64,000 bases of DNA from a virus, in the IMG/VR virus record IMGVR_UViG_3300017786_003484, positions 180,433 through 244,432 of that record; one strand, written 5' to 3'. The position numbers and the translations under genes were made by a program. The notes below the pieces were generated by a model. The model saw only the letters and a list, made by a program, of their open reading frames with translations. It had not been told where the DNA came from and did not search any database. The stretch's first letter is position 1, and the number at the start of each line of letters is the position of its first letter. This document shows, in pieces, positions 32,987 through 43,335 of this stretch.

Positions 32987-35196
32987 GCGAACAACCTGAT
33001 TCAAACAATCGTATTAACGAAGTAATTGCAAGGGCATTCCAAGAAGCAATATCAAGAGAGCATGAATATGTTACGTTAGAACATATACTACAAGTGATGC
33101 TTGATGAAGATGACATTAGAGATATACTTTCTGATTTACATGCCAATGTGATGTTATTAAAAGATGATGTATCAGACTGGTTAAGAGAACAAGAAGAAAT
33201 CCGTGTTGACGGAATGACAAAGCCTAGAAAAACTGCTTCTATTGAAAGAGCTTTTAATAGAGCCTACACTCAAGCAATTTTCACAGGTAGAGGACACATG
33301 GAGCCTTTAGATTTGCTTATCTCTATTACTGCTGAAAAATCAAGCTATGCAAACTATTTCTTAATGAAGCATGGTATTAGTAAAGATATGCTTCTTGCTT
33401 ATATTACTAGAATCAAAGACGGTAGAAGCAAAGAAAGTAAAGCACAGAAGAAAAGAGATAGTGAAAAGATATTAAAAAAGTTTACTACTAACTTAATTAA
33501 ATCTGCTAAAGAAGAACTTATTGATCCTCTAATAGGCAGAGAGCAAGAAGTATTCTATCTTGCCAAAACATTAAGTCGTAAAAAGAAAAACAATGTTATT
33601 ATGGTTGGTGATCCAGGCGTAGGTAAAACTGCTATTGTTGAAGGACTAGCCGTTGCTATTGAAAAGGATTTAGTACCAGAGATTCTAAAAGGCAAAACTA
33701 TCTATAGTTTAGATATGGGAAGGCTACTAGCAGGAACTAGATTCAGAGGAGACTTTGAAGAACGTATGCAACAGGTGCTTGAAGCATTAGAAGATAGACA
33801 AGATGCTATCTTGTTTATTGATGAAATACACATGATTATGGGTGCTGGTAGTGCTGGCGGTGGTAGCATGGATGTGGCAAATATGTTAAAGCCAGCCTTA
33901 GAAAAAGGCAAACTAAGATGTGTTGGTAGCACAACGTACGAAGAGTTTAGAGAGAATTTCGAATCTGACAGAGCATTACTAAGACGTTTTACTAAAGTAG
34001 ATATTGTAGAGCCAACTGCAGAAGAAACAAAGTTAATGTTAAGACAAGTTATTCCGTTGTACAGTAAGTATCACAACATAGGATGCAATGAAACAGTTAT
34101 TGATACAGCCGTAGATTTATCAATGAAGTTTATGTTAGATAAGAAACTTCCTGATAAAGCTATTGACATCTTAGATGCTGGTATGGCTAGAATAAAAGTA
34201 CAGGCTAATGATGAAAAAGAAATGACATTAGATCATATTAGACAAGAAATCTCAGACTTAACTCGTATACCAATTGAACAGTTAGGTGAACATAAAGATG
34301 TGGCTGTTAACGATTTAGAAAGTATCATGAGAACACAAGTTTTTGGACAAGACGAAGCTATTGATACTATAATGAATGCTGTTTATATTGCAAACTCAGG
34401 GCTTAAAGAAGTTGACAGACCAATGGGGAATTTTCTCTTTGTAGGACCAACAGGTACTGGTAAAACAGAATTATGTTTACAACTTGCAGAAGGAATGGGC
34501 ATGGAACTAGTTAGGTTTGATATGAGCGAGTATAAAGAAGCACATAAGATATCAGCTTTAATTGGATCACCTCCTGGTTACGTTGGTTATGCTGAAGGTA
34601 AAGCAGGATCAGGTAAACTTGTTAACGAATTAGAACGTGTACCTAATTGTGTATTGCTGTTTGATGAGATTGAAAAAGCCCATCCAGATGTTATTCAAGT
34701 ATTACTTGGCTTAATGGATAGTGGACTTATTACAGGATCAGATAACAAACAAGTATCAGGTCGTAATGCATTTGTTATTATGACTTCTAACCTTGGTGCT
34801 AGAGATTCTGAAAAATCTATGATTGGATTTGGAGATACCAAAAATGATTCAGCAACTGATACAGCAGTCAAAAACTTCTTTGCTCCAGAGTTTAGAAACA
34901 GACTTGATTCTGTTGTTAAGTTTAATAGATTAGATAAAACTATTGTTCGAAGGATTGCTGATAAGTTTATGACTCAGATCAGAATACAAATGAAAGAGAA
35001 TGGAAACAATCTAATTTATACTGACAAGGTTCTTGATTATATTGCTTCAGAAGGATTCAGTGATACAATGGGTGCCAGACCTATGAAGAGATTAATCGAT
35101 AAAGAAATTAAGTTAGACATTGCAAAATCAATTATTAAAACTAAGAAAAAAGATCATACAGTTGACGTTTTAAATGGAAGATTAATGGTAAAATAA
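32983..35196 (+). CDS. ClpA-like AAA+ unfoldase
   Basis: The 737-residue protein has a Clp N-domain (1-145) and two AAA+ modules with Walker A GDPGVGKT (209-216) and GPTGTGKT (488-495). The long ClpB middle coiled coil is lacking, so it resembles ClpA. The loop carrying IGF (614-616) is the ClpP-docking tripeptide, so it probably hands substrates to host ClpP. The arrangement deformylase-ClpA hints at N-end trimming followed by degradation, an inference. Confidence 0.85.
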   Translation: MSEQPDSNNRINEVIARAFQEAISREHEYVTLEHILQVMLDEDDIRDILSDLHANVMLLKDDVSDWLREQEEIRVDGMTKPRKTASIERAFNRAYTQAIFTGRGHMEPLDLLISITAEKSSYANYFLMKHGISKDMLLAYITRIKDGRSKESKAQKKRDSEKILKKFTTNLIKSAKEELIDPLIGREQEVFYLAKTLSRKKKNNVIMVGDPGVGKTAIVEGLAVAIEKDLVPEILKGKTIYSLDMGRLLAGTRFRGDFEERMQQVLEALEDRQDAILFIDEIHMIMGAGSAGGGSMDVANMLKPALEKGKLRCVGSTTYEEFRENFESDRALLRRFTKVDIVEPTAEETKLMLRQVIPLYSKYHNIGCNETVIDTAVDLSMKFMLDKKLPDKAIDILDAGMARIKVQANDEKEMTLDHIRQEISDLTRIPIEQLGEHKDVAVNDLESIMRTQVFGQDEAIDTIMNAVYIANSGLKEVDRPMGNFLFVGPTGTGKTELCLQLAEGMGMELVRFDMSEYKEAHKISALIGSPPGYVGYAEGKAGSGKLVNELERVPNCVLLFDEIEKAHPDVIQVLLGLMDSGLITGSDNKQVSGRNAFVIMTSNLGARDSEKSMIGFGDTKNDSATDTAVKNFFAPEFRNRLDSVVKFNRLDKTIVRRIADKFMTQIRIQMKENGNNLIYTDKVLDYIASEGFSDTMGARPMKRLIDKEIKLDIAKSIIKTKKKDHTVDVLNGRLMVK

Positions 35197-35850
35197 ATGT
35201 ATACTAAGAAGAAAACACAAAGACTTTTCTATAAAAAATGGCCATATAAGGTATTAATTAAAGTTGATCATGCGGAGAATATAAAAAGAGCTGATGGTCT
35301 TGAATTATTAACAGCATACTCTCCTCGTATGACAAAGGATAGAGAAGAGACATATCAATTTAAATCTAAGTTCAAAAGATGGTTTAAAAGACATATACCT
35401 AACGGCGGTATACGTTGCGAAAGAACTATAAGTTTGTTTTTGTATACACAGAAAGAAGTTGATTTTATTGTAGACACATGGAAGCATAACATTGAAGAAG
35501 TATATGCCCCTGAATCAGAAGAAGCAATGACATTACTCCAAGACAATGTATACGATATTGTTAGAGAACATGATTGGTATAGAAAGTATCCAGTAAGGGC
35601 TAGAATACTTTATACCAGAGAATTTGCATCTAATGGCAGACAAGCATTAGAGGAATCTTTAAAACAAATTGAACAAGATGACTGGCATTGTCAGGGTACG
35701 TTAATGAGTGCATTAGAAAGCGGTGGAAATTTACCGTATGCTTGTGGACAGCCTTACTATCTTTACTTAAAATCAAACGATGATGCTGTTATTCTACGTT
35801 TAACTTGTGGTGATTACATAGAAAGATTTGAAAGAATCCGTAAACCCTAA
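35197..35850 (+). CDS. Hypothetical protein downstream of ClpA-like ATPase
   Basis: The 217-residue protein starts directly after the ClpA-like stop. It has a basic N-terminal half (KSKFKRWFKRHIP), 'YPVRARILYTREFA' strands and a C-terminal 'YYLYLKSNDDAVILRLTCGD'. Known in T4-like phages as unassigned. No function. Confidence 0.65.
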   Translation: MYTKKKTQRLFYKKWPYKVLIKVDHAENIKRADGLELLTAYSPRMTKDREETYQFKSKFKRWFKRHIPNGGIRCERTISLFLYTQKEVDFIVDTWKHNIEEVYAPESEEAMTLLQDNVYDIVREHDWYRKYPVRARILYTREFASNGRQALEESLKQIEQDDWHCQGTLMSALESGGNLPYACGQPYYLYLKSNDDAVILRLTCGDYIERFERIRKP

Positions 35851-35882
35851 ATCTACATACTCAATTATAAGGCCCTACTTCG

Positions 35883-35889
35883 CTAAATA
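35883..35889 (+). promoter_or_regulatory. Late-type promoter (CTAAATA) with hairpin leader
   Basis: CTAAATA with a predicted start near 35895. The leader at once folds into a hairpin (35894-35926; arms AGATTA/TAATCT, inner TCCA/TGGA). AAGGAG lies eight bases before the ATG at 35946. It heads the fibre cluster. Confidence 0.55.
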
Positions 35890-35945
35890 CTGTGGAAGAT
35901 TATCCAGTATGGATATGTAATCTACCGGCATAAGGAGCATTAAAA

Positions 35946-36320
35946 ATGAGTATGAGAACCACAAATATGTTAGTTGGAAACGGTGACTTAGATCAAGTTG
36001 GCCTACCAGCAAGGGCAGATGGCTATTATGGTTATGCTGACGGTTTGCATACTGTGGCTTTTTACTTAAAATTATTCATAGGTAGAATACACATTGATGC
36101 AACAGTCGCAGACAATCCAACAGAAGATGATTGGTTTCCGATTGCATTAGGCCCAACATTAGATCATATTGATTTTGAAGATCAGGACGGAACAACAAAA
36201 ATTGAAACTTTTAATGTTATTGGTAATTTTGTTTTCCTAAGAGCTAGAATTGAGAGAGCTTTCTTAGGCAGAGATGTCTCAGAGTTAGGCAAAGTTGATA
36301 GAGTAGTATTAAGTTTATAA
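35946..36320 (+). CDS. Virion structural protein (T4-like, fibre-associated)
   Basis: The 124-residue beta-rich protein ('RADGYYGYADGLHTVAFYLK') resembles small structural proteins that precede tail-fibre genes in T4-like marine phages. It is the first gene after the late promoter. Detailed role unknown. Confidence 0.65.
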   Translation: MSMRTTNMLVGNGDLDQVGLPARADGYYGYADGLHTVAFYLKLFIGRIHIDATVADNPTEDDWFPIALGPTLDHIDFEDQDGTTKIETFNVIGNFVFLRARIERAFLGRDVSELGKVDRVVLSL

Positions 36321-36329
36321 GGAGAGACA

Positions 36330-38642
36330 ATGGGAATTAGAGCATATACAGGTGGACAACTTGGTAATTCAACCACAGCCGAGAACCAGTCACCAACTGG
36401 ATTAACAGTTGAAGAAGTGCAAGATGTTATTGGAATCGCTTTAAATAATGCCGTCCAAGGCGGAACAACAGTTTATGATGATGTTACTGGAACAATAGGA
36501 ATTACATTACCTGATGCAGAAGTAGCTACAAGCACATCTGCTGGTGCTATTATTCCTGGAACAGGTTTAGAGGTTGATGCAAATGGTATTGTAACTCCAA
36601 ACGTTGCAACTGCAACAACTGTTGGTGTTGTTAGAATTGGAACCGGTTTAGCGGTTGATGGTTTTGGAACTTTATCGGCAGTAGTTTCATCAGCAGGAGC
36701 AACAGCATTAAGCGGATTAACAGATGTTGATACTAATGGAGTAACAACAGGACAAATTTTAAAATATGATGGTACATCCTTTGTACCGGCTGACGATGCA
36801 GGTATTGCAGACTATAACAATTTAACTAACTTACCAACATTATTTGATGGAGACTATACTAGTTTATCAAACACACCAGCATTACCAACAGACATATCTG
36901 ATTTAACAGATGTAGGAAATTTAATTGGTAGTGGAGGCGGAGGAGCCGCAGGACCACAAGGACCTGCCGGAGCAGACGGAGCAGACGGAGCCGATGGAGC
37001 AGACGGAGCAACTGGTGCAACAGGACCAGCAGGAGCAGACGGAGCAACAGGACCAGCAGGAGCAGACGGAGCCGCAGGACCACAAGGTGTAGCAGGAGCA
37101 ACTGGTGCAACAGGACCCGCAGGTATAGATGGAACAACAATTACAACTGCAACTGTTGATGTAAATGATGACCTACTTATTACATTAAGTGACGGAACAG
37201 TTATTAATGCCGGTAACTCAACTGGAGCAACTGGTGCAACAGGAGCACAAGGTGCAACTGGAGCAACTGGACCACAAGGAGCACAAGGATTACAAGGACT
37301 AGGTGTAGCAAGTGCAACAGTAGATGCTAATGATGATTTAATCATTGTTTTAAGTGACGGAAGTCAATTAAATGCAGGTAATACTGCTGGACCACAGGGT
37401 ATACAAGGAATTCAAGGAAGTACTGGAGCAACAGGTGCTGTCGGACCTGCAGGTAATGGCGTAGCAACTGCAACTGTTGATGCAAATGATGATTTACAAA
37501 TAACACTAACTGATGGTAGTATAATTAATGCAGGTAATACTGCTGGACCACAAGGTATACAAGGAATTCAAGGTGCAACTGGTGCAACTGGTTCTGCAGG
37601 ACAAAATGGATTAACTGTTACCAATGCAGTCAAAGATGCAAATGACGATTTAATTATTACATTAAGTGATGCTTCAACAATTAATGCAGGAAATATTACT
37701 GGACCTGCTGGAGCACAAGGTATACAAGGTGTAGCAGGAGCAGATAGCACAGTAGTAGGACCTGCTGGAGCCGACGGAGCTGACGGAGCAGACGGAGCAA
37801 CTGGACCTGCCGGAGCAACTGGACCTGCCGGACCTGCTGGAGCAGATGGAGCAGATGGAGCAGATGGTTCTAATGGAATTGACCTAACAGCATTTTCAAT
37901 AACAACTGGTGCTTTAACAGCAAACGGCGGATTAGCATACGATAATACAACTGGTGTGTTTACTTTTAATCCGGTAACTGCTGGCGGTGCTTCTAATGTA
38001 ACATCTATAGGAACTTTGTCAGACGTTGATGTTACAGGATTAACTGATGGACAAGTATTAGCATTTGATAGTGGATCAAACACATGGGAACCAACTACAA
38101 TGTCAGGCGGTGGTGCAAGTACATTATCAGCATTAACAGATGTTAGCACAACTGCACCAGCAATAGGACAAGCGATTGCATGGGATGGATCAGAATGGGC
38201 ACCTACTACAATATCAGGAGGAGGCGGAGGCGCCGCGAGTGGAATATTTAGAGCCGAGGTTACTGTAAATTATGCAAGTAATGGTTCGTTATCATCAGTT
38301 TCAGTACTAAGTGGTGGAATATCTGCTACGGTAGTAGACTCAACTTCAACAGTATGTACAGTCGAGTTTGAATTTACTGGAAGTGTATGCAACCCATTAA
38401 GTATACAAGTTTATGGTTATCAGAGAGTAGCCAATCAATACGTTACAAGAGCATTAGCAAGTGACTTCTCAAACAGAAAGGTCGCCGCTGGAGGCTCATC
38501 AGGAAGTCCTACTGCATTCAACTCGTATAATCCGGCAACAAACAAGTTAACTTTAAGTTTAACAAAATCGTTAACTGGTGCAAGTGGCGGACTTGGACAA
38601 ACGACTGAGGCAATAGTTTCCTTCTTATTAAGTAACTCGTAA
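36330..38642 (+). CDS. Collagen-like tail fibre
   Basis: The 770-residue protein carries collagen-like Gly-X-Y blocks between about residues 206 and 505, interrupted by four beta modules of the type 'ATVDANDDLIITLSDGS' plus INAGN. The C-terminal part has 'LTDVSTTAPAIGQAIAWDG' units and a globular end. Such proteins form trimeric fibres for host binding. Prolines sit mainly in the X position (G-P-A, G-P-Q). A prolyl-hydroxylase-like gene lies at 43336. The minus strand shows long shadow frames caused by the repeat. Confidence 0.85.
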   Translation: MGIRAYTGGQLGNSTTAENQSPTGLTVEEVQDVIGIALNNAVQGGTTVYDDVTGTIGITLPDAEVATSTSAGAIIPGTGLEVDANGIVTPNVATATTVGVVRIGTGLAVDGFGTLSAVVSSAGATALSGLTDVDTNGVTTGQILKYDGTSFVPADDAGIADYNNLTNLPTLFDGDYTSLSNTPALPTDISDLTDVGNLIGSGGGGAAGPQGPAGADGADGADGADGATGATGPAGADGATGPAGADGAAGPQGVAGATGATGPAGIDGTTITTATVDVNDDLLITLSDGTVINAGNSTGATGATGAQGATGATGPQGAQGLQGLGVASATVDANDDLIIVLSDGSQLNAGNTAGPQGIQGIQGSTGATGAVGPAGNGVATATVDANDDLQITLTDGSIINAGNTAGPQGIQGIQGATGATGSAGQNGLTVTNAVKDANDDLIITLSDASTINAGNITGPAGAQGIQGVAGADSTVVGPAGADGADGADGATGPAGATGPAGPAGADGADGADGSNGIDLTAFSITTGALTANGGLAYDNTTGVFTFNPVTAGGASNVTSIGTLSDVDVTGLTDGQVLAFDSGSNTWEPTTMSGGGASTLSALTDVSTTAPAIGQAIAWDGSEWAPTTISGGGGGAASGIFRAEVTVNYASNGSLSSVSVLSGGISATVVDSTSTVCTVEFEFTGSVCNPLSIQVYGYQRVANQYVTRALASDFSNRKVAAGGSSGSPTAFNSYNPATNKLTLSLTKSLTGASGGLGQTTEAIVSFLLSNS
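36950..37880 (+). repeat. Collagen Gly-X-Y repeat DNA
   Basis: The DNA is a degenerate nine-base repeat built on GGA-GCA-GAC / GGA-CCT-GCA codons coding Gly-X-Y triplets, in several blocks separated by non-collagen modules. Such tracts can vary in length by slippage or recombination. Confidence 0.75.
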
Positions 38643-38657
38643 AGGAAATACAGATTT

Positions 38658-40643
38658 ATGGCAATTAATGCTTGGAAAACAACATTTATAGGTATTAACA
38701 AACCACCTAAAGTTTTAGATGGAAACGCAACTGCATTCACTCCTAAAGAATTCTGGGCTCATCAAAATGGACCAAACGATCCATATTGGATTGGTGGCTC
38801 AAACCCACAGTATTATCAATGGGAAGTTGATATAAATGTTAACTCTAGACAACACGGATCACACCTAACTAGAACTCCATTTTACTTTGACGCACAAGAT
38901 GTTGAAGTTGGCGACTTTGTCGCAGGCGCCCAAGACGGAAAAGTAGTACAGATAAAGAAGGTGCTTGTTAAAACAAATAGCTCAGTGAAAGTTTTAGTCG
39001 AAGATACATTACGTTATAATACGTTCAGAGATCCAACAGGATTTGGTTTATTTACAGCACCAGGACCTGTTGTTATATTTCAAATTAATGAACTAGGACA
39101 TCCTATGTTAGATCCAGTTCCAGGAACATGTTCAACTGACTTCTTTAGTAACGTTCAGTCTAGGTTCCAGTATATGAATCCATTAACAAATTATATTTTA
39201 GAACAAGCAGGTCATAATTTTGAACAAGGAGATGCTATATGTATCGAAGGAGGAGTGTTTGAATTAAGTGATGTTGATAACGTAGAACATTTTATTGGTA
39301 CAGTAGTGTTTCCAGGACCTGGACCTGATCAGTTTATTCTAAGACCAGCAAATGGAATTATTGATTTTGTACCCGGACTACCTGGTAATGTAGGAGAATA
39401 TATCTATCCTAGCATTGACGGTAGTGGTGACTTAACAACTGATGCATCAAGTGCTAGACCAATTTTTATGAAGATTGCAGATGCTATTGCAACAAGTTCT
39501 TATGGAGATGGAATTGACCCTAATGGTACAGACGGAGATATAATTGAGATTAACAAAACTCAGTTAACATTATTAAGTGGTCTTGGAACATATGACCTTG
39601 ACGATGCTGTTGGTATTATTAATAGTCAAACATCAGCACATAAAATAACAGCTTTGAAAACCAATGCACCAACTGAAGTGGCATCTAATACTGCTGGTAA
39701 CGGTAATGCATATGGTATTGTTGCTGGTTATGTTCCTATAGGTGTTACTATTAATGGAGTATCAGTTACTTTTACAACAGACACATCAGGTTCTCAGAAT
39801 TATGGTGCAGGTATTGCTGATGCAAATGATTTCGTTGAAGATATTAATGCGGCAAATATAACAAATATAACTGCTAGTTTAACAAATGGTAACGAAATTA
39901 AATTAACAAATAAAATAGGTGGAGCAATCACTATTGTAAACGTATCACCAGACGGAGGCGGTAATAACTGGGCAGGGGCAGGTTCATTATCTAGTTTAGA
40001 TTTAACAACTGCGGCTAATACAACAACCTTTGCTCTAGCATTAATTAGAGATGACGGCGGCCCAATGACGCTTAGAGATTTAAATGGATTGTTTCTAAAC
40101 CAAGCAGGAGTTATTTCAGGACAAACTGGAAGATTTGCATTAGGACTAAACATTGAACAAGGTATTAGAGCAAGTGCAACAAGTGTTGTTGCAGACATAA
40201 CTGCCAGAGATGCATTGTTGCCATTGGTAGGAGACCAGGCATATGTTATTGATGATGGTGACGGTGAATGGGGAATGTATCTTTATGATGGTTCAAACTG
40301 GAATAGATTTAATAACCAAAGAGCTGAAGACACAGATGCAAGAACATTAACATCAGGTTCATTAACATTACCTATTGCTGTTCAAGATATTGGTTCAATA
40401 AGTTCTGCTAGGAGAGTATTAAACGTTGCTGTTAAAGTAATAACAGAAATTGTTGGTGTCTGTACATTAAAAGTTACAGTAGGAACTGAAGAAGTGTTTG
40501 ATATAGTAAAACACGGAGGAACTGAAGTAGGAACATATGTTGCTGAAACAACTTACATAACAAGTAACTATGAAGATATTCAGATAACTGGTATGTCAGC
40601 GGCAACCTCAGGTGAAATTAAAGTGGAGGTAACTTACATATGA
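38658..40643 (+). CDS. Tail fibre / adsorption protein
   Basis: The 661-residue protein is part of the fibre cluster. Segments such as 'SVVADITARDALLPLVGDQA' and 'YVIDDGDGEWGMYLYDGSNW' are typical of phage fibres. The N-terminal 100 residues may attach to the baseplate or fibre base. It overlaps the next gene by four bases. Confidence 0.7.
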   Translation: MAINAWKTTFIGINKPPKVLDGNATAFTPKEFWAHQNGPNDPYWIGGSNPQYYQWEVDINVNSRQHGSHLTRTPFYFDAQDVEVGDFVAGAQDGKVVQIKKVLVKTNSSVKVLVEDTLRYNTFRDPTGFGLFTAPGPVVIFQINELGHPMLDPVPGTCSTDFFSNVQSRFQYMNPLTNYILEQAGHNFEQGDAICIEGGVFELSDVDNVEHFIGTVVFPGPGPDQFILRPANGIIDFVPGLPGNVGEYIYPSIDGSGDLTTDASSARPIFMKIADAIATSSYGDGIDPNGTDGDIIEINKTQLTLLSGLGTYDLDDAVGIINSQTSAHKITALKTNAPTEVASNTAGNGNAYGIVAGYVPIGVTINGVSVTFTTDTSGSQNYGAGIADANDFVEDINAANITNITASLTNGNEIKLTNKIGGAITIVNVSPDGGGNNWAGAGSLSSLDLTTAANTTTFALALIRDDGGPMTLRDLNGLFLNQAGVISGQTGRFALGLNIEQGIRASATSVVADITARDALLPLVGDQAYVIDDGDGEWGMYLYDGSNWNRFNNQRAEDTDARTLTSGSLTLPIAVQDIGSISSARRVLNVAVKVITEIVGVCTLKVTVGTEEVFDIVKHGGTEVGTYVAETTYITSNYEDIQITGMSAATSGEIKVEVTYI

Positions 40644-41026
40644 GCCAGAACTATTCAAATATCGCAGGAACAACTTCTAGCGAATTTAGACTTTCAAGTG
40701 GATCAACTGCTATGGTTAGATACCTAGTGTTAACAGGCGAAGGTGGCACAAATGCTACCAACAGAGAATCTCAGCCAATAGTATTAGGAGATCATGAATT
40801 TTACGATTTAAAGGTTTTAGCAAAAGATGGTACTGATATATACGCGAGCCAAATGAGAGGGCTCATTACAACAATAAATACAACTAGAATTGAAGATGTA
40901 TTCGCTGAAGACATTAGTGGAGCAGATATAACTGTAACTAATACTTCGGGTAATTTAAATATAGCTTTGGCAGGAGCCTCAACTATTGAATACACGATTT
41001 CAATAACACTAACAAGGATGGGTTAA
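40640..41026 (+). CDS. Virion-associated protein
   Basis: The 128-residue beta-rich protein lies between fibre genes, coupled by ATGA to the one upstream. 'YDLKVLAKDGTDIYASQMRG' and 'YTISITLTRMG' suggest a small beta sandwich. Role in fibre assembly likely from position. Confidence 0.6.
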   Translation: MSQNYSNIAGTTSSEFRLSSGSTAMVRYLVLTGEGGTNATNRESQPIVLGDHEFYDLKVLAKDGTDIYASQMRGLITTINTTRIEDVFAEDISGADITVTNTSGNLNIALAGASTIEYTISITLTRMG

Positions 41027-41029
41027 AAC

Positions 41030-41305
41030 ATGGCAATTTATACAGCAAAAGTTAAAATAACAGATTTAGCAGAACAGCTCTATAGTCTTGTAAGTGCAGA
41101 AGATGTTTTGCCTATAGTAGATATTACTGGAGACTCAAGTAAAAAGATTACTGTGGCTAACTTACAACTTTGGTTAGAAAGCAACGGGATTGCAACTGAT
41201 GCACAGATACAAGCAATACAAGCAGAACTAGTACAAATTCAAAATAACATTGACAATATCGAAGATGGTACAGGAAATATTCTTTTGGATGGTGGAACGT
41301 ATTAA
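41030..41305 (+). CDS. Small fibre-cluster protein
   Basis: The 91-residue protein begins 'YTAKVKITDLAEQLYSLVSA', a pattern common at the N-terminus of T4-like fibre proteins ('kisdLpe...'), and ends in a coiled-coil stretch. It may be a fibre adaptor. Confidence 0.6.
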   Translation: MAIYTAKVKITDLAEQLYSLVSAEDVLPIVDITGDSSKKITVANLQLWLESNGIATDAQIQAIQAELVQIQNNIDNIEDGTGNILLDGGTY

Positions 41306-41320
41306 TAAAAGGAAAAGACT

Positions 41321-43324
41321 ATGCCAGAAATTAAAGTAAGTGATTTACCAAATTATGAGACTCCGGATTCTAATGATTATGTTTTAGTATTAGAACGTAG
41401 TAATTCATTACCTACAACATTTAAAACATATAAAACTGAAGTTAGCTCTTTATTAACATCAGACGTAGTTAATGATGCTATTACTGCAGGAGTAATAGCA
41501 CACATAGGATCTCTCAACGATGTTATTGGACGCTTAACTTACAATGCAACTTATCAACAAATTGCTCTTGCCGCAGGCAATGAATTTATAGTTAACGATC
41601 CAAGAGTATATTCTGAAGATGAAAATGGTAATGCTATAACATATGCAGACGAATATAGTGTTGTGCCTAAAAAATATGTTGATGCACAAGATACTGCAGA
41701 TAAGACTTATTTAGAAGGCTTAATTAACAATATTTCAAACAACAGCTTTACAACAGCTGGCGGAACTTTAACTGGTGACTTAACATTATCAGCATCGCAG
41801 AATACAAGTAATGAAAGATCTGCGGCATCTGTAGGATATGTTAATACATATGTCCAATCACAAAGTTTTATTAGTGCCAACGGTGCAACTATTACTGGAA
41901 ACTTATTTGTACCAACTCCAACAAGTTCAACAATGGTTGCAAACAAAGCATATGTTGATGCAACAGTATCAACTGGAGTAACAGGTATTACATCAGACGG
42001 AATCCCCGAGGGGACCACTAATTTATATTTCACGGATGCTAGAGCTCAAGGAGCAATTAGTGTTGCTGGTGACTTAACTTATACAAATGGTGTTTTAAGT
42101 TATACTGGTTTAACAACTGCGGATCTTCCAACTACATTAAGTGAACTAACAAACGATATGGGATTTATCGGTACAGCCGGACTTGCTGATTATCCAACTC
42201 GCTCAGAGATCTCGGCAGTAGGATTTTCTAACAACTATGCTGATTTAATTAACAAACCAAACATTCCAGACATGTCAACTGTTATTGTTTCAACTGCTGG
42301 ACCAGCAGGTATTCCTTTAGCCAACGTAGTTTCAGCCGCAGGTATATCGGGTTCGTTTGATGATTTATCTAATAAGCCACTTGGTGTTTATGGATCAGTC
42401 GAAGGACTTCTTCAGTTCGTACAAACAATTAACTTACAAGGTGATGGATTAGAAAATATTGCAACTACAAACTTCCAAGGATTAGATGCTATACAAGTTA
42501 ATGTTAGACCTGGTACTGGAATTAATGTTTCAACAACAGTTTATGACAATACAGATCCGGCTAACCCAGTTTATGTAAGTGGCGGTGAAGTATCAGTAGA
42601 CGATACAGTAATTGCAACTAAAACATATGTTGATTCGCAGGTTGCATCATATGATAATACAGATGAAATAACAGAAGGAACAACTAATTTATACTATACA
42701 GATGCAAGAGTAGATACCAGACTTAGTTCTTCAGGAGCCGTTATAACTGCGGCACAGTATGCTGGAATCATAACAACTAACCCAGCAGATAATACTGATA
42801 CAACTGCTCACATTTTAGGGAACACAGGAGTAAGTGCAAATGGTGCGGCAACTGGTTGGTTCTATGGAGATATTATATCAGACCCTACCAACCCATCAGG
42901 TTCTGTTAGAGTATTAGATGTAGATAATGCCGTTATAAATGCTAGAATCTATGATACTAATGGTAATGTTCTTCTTGATAATACAAGCGGATCAGCTAGT
43001 TTTGGAGGCGATATTTTCTCAAGTGGTGCCAGTTCATTCTCAGGAACAGTTGATTTTACAGGTGCAACATTAACAGGTATTACAACAGCCGATCAATCAT
43101 TAGATACAACAGATGATGTAGAATTCAATCAAGTAACAACAAGTAACTTGGTGTTTGGAGGAACTGGACCTGTGTCGTTTGCGAGCGGAAATAACTTAGT
43201 GTTTACAGCCGCAGGAACGATAACATTCAATGGAGACGAGTATATAAGTATTAGTGCATTTAAAACATTGGTAGCTTCTGCAACTGACTTTGCTGACTTC
43301 CAAGCCAAAACTGCATTATTATAA
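41321..43324 (+). CDS. Long tail fibre protein
   Basis: The 667-residue protein has the N-terminal 'ISDLP'-type start ('EIKVSDLPNYETPDSNDYVL'), repeated 'GTTNLYFTDAR'/'GTTNLYYTDAR' units and 'SELTNDMGFI'-type units, all typical of trimeric phage fibres. The C-terminus is short, without an intramolecular chaperone. Confidence 0.8.
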   Translation: MPEIKVSDLPNYETPDSNDYVLVLERSNSLPTTFKTYKTEVSSLLTSDVVNDAITAGVIAHIGSLNDVIGRLTYNATYQQIALAAGNEFIVNDPRVYSEDENGNAITYADEYSVVPKKYVDAQDTADKTYLEGLINNISNNSFTTAGGTLTGDLTLSASQNTSNERSAASVGYVNTYVQSQSFISANGATITGNLFVPTPTSSTMVANKAYVDATVSTGVTGITSDGIPEGTTNLYFTDARAQGAISVAGDLTYTNGVLSYTGLTTADLPTTLSELTNDMGFIGTAGLADYPTRSEISAVGFSNNYADLINKPNIPDMSTVIVSTAGPAGIPLANVVSAAGISGSFDDLSNKPLGVYGSVEGLLQFVQTINLQGDGLENIATTNFQGLDAIQVNVRPGTGINVSTTVYDNTDPANPVYVSGGEVSVDDTVIATKTYVDSQVASYDNTDEITEGTTNLYYTDARVDTRLSSSGAVITAAQYAGIITTNPADNTDTTAHILGNTGVSANGAATGWFYGDIISDPTNPSGSVRVLDVDNAVINARIYDTNGNVLLDNTSGSASFGGDIFSSGASSFSGTVDFTGATLTGITTADQSLDTTDDVEFNQVTTSNLVFGGTGPVSFASGNNLVFTAAGTITFNGDEYISISAFKTLVASATDFADFQAKTALL

Positions 43325-43335
43325 CGGAGGTACGA

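Noticed and set aside
36950-37880. CRISPR-like repeat array
   Set aside because: The repeats are codon-based Gly-X-Y units of nine bases in an open frame, with no spacers.
36854-38149. Long minus-strand frames rich in Ala-Pro-Ser under the collagen-like gene
   Set aside because: They are the antisense reading of the Gly-X-Y repeat; no ribosome site or promoter, and the plus-strand gene is clear.
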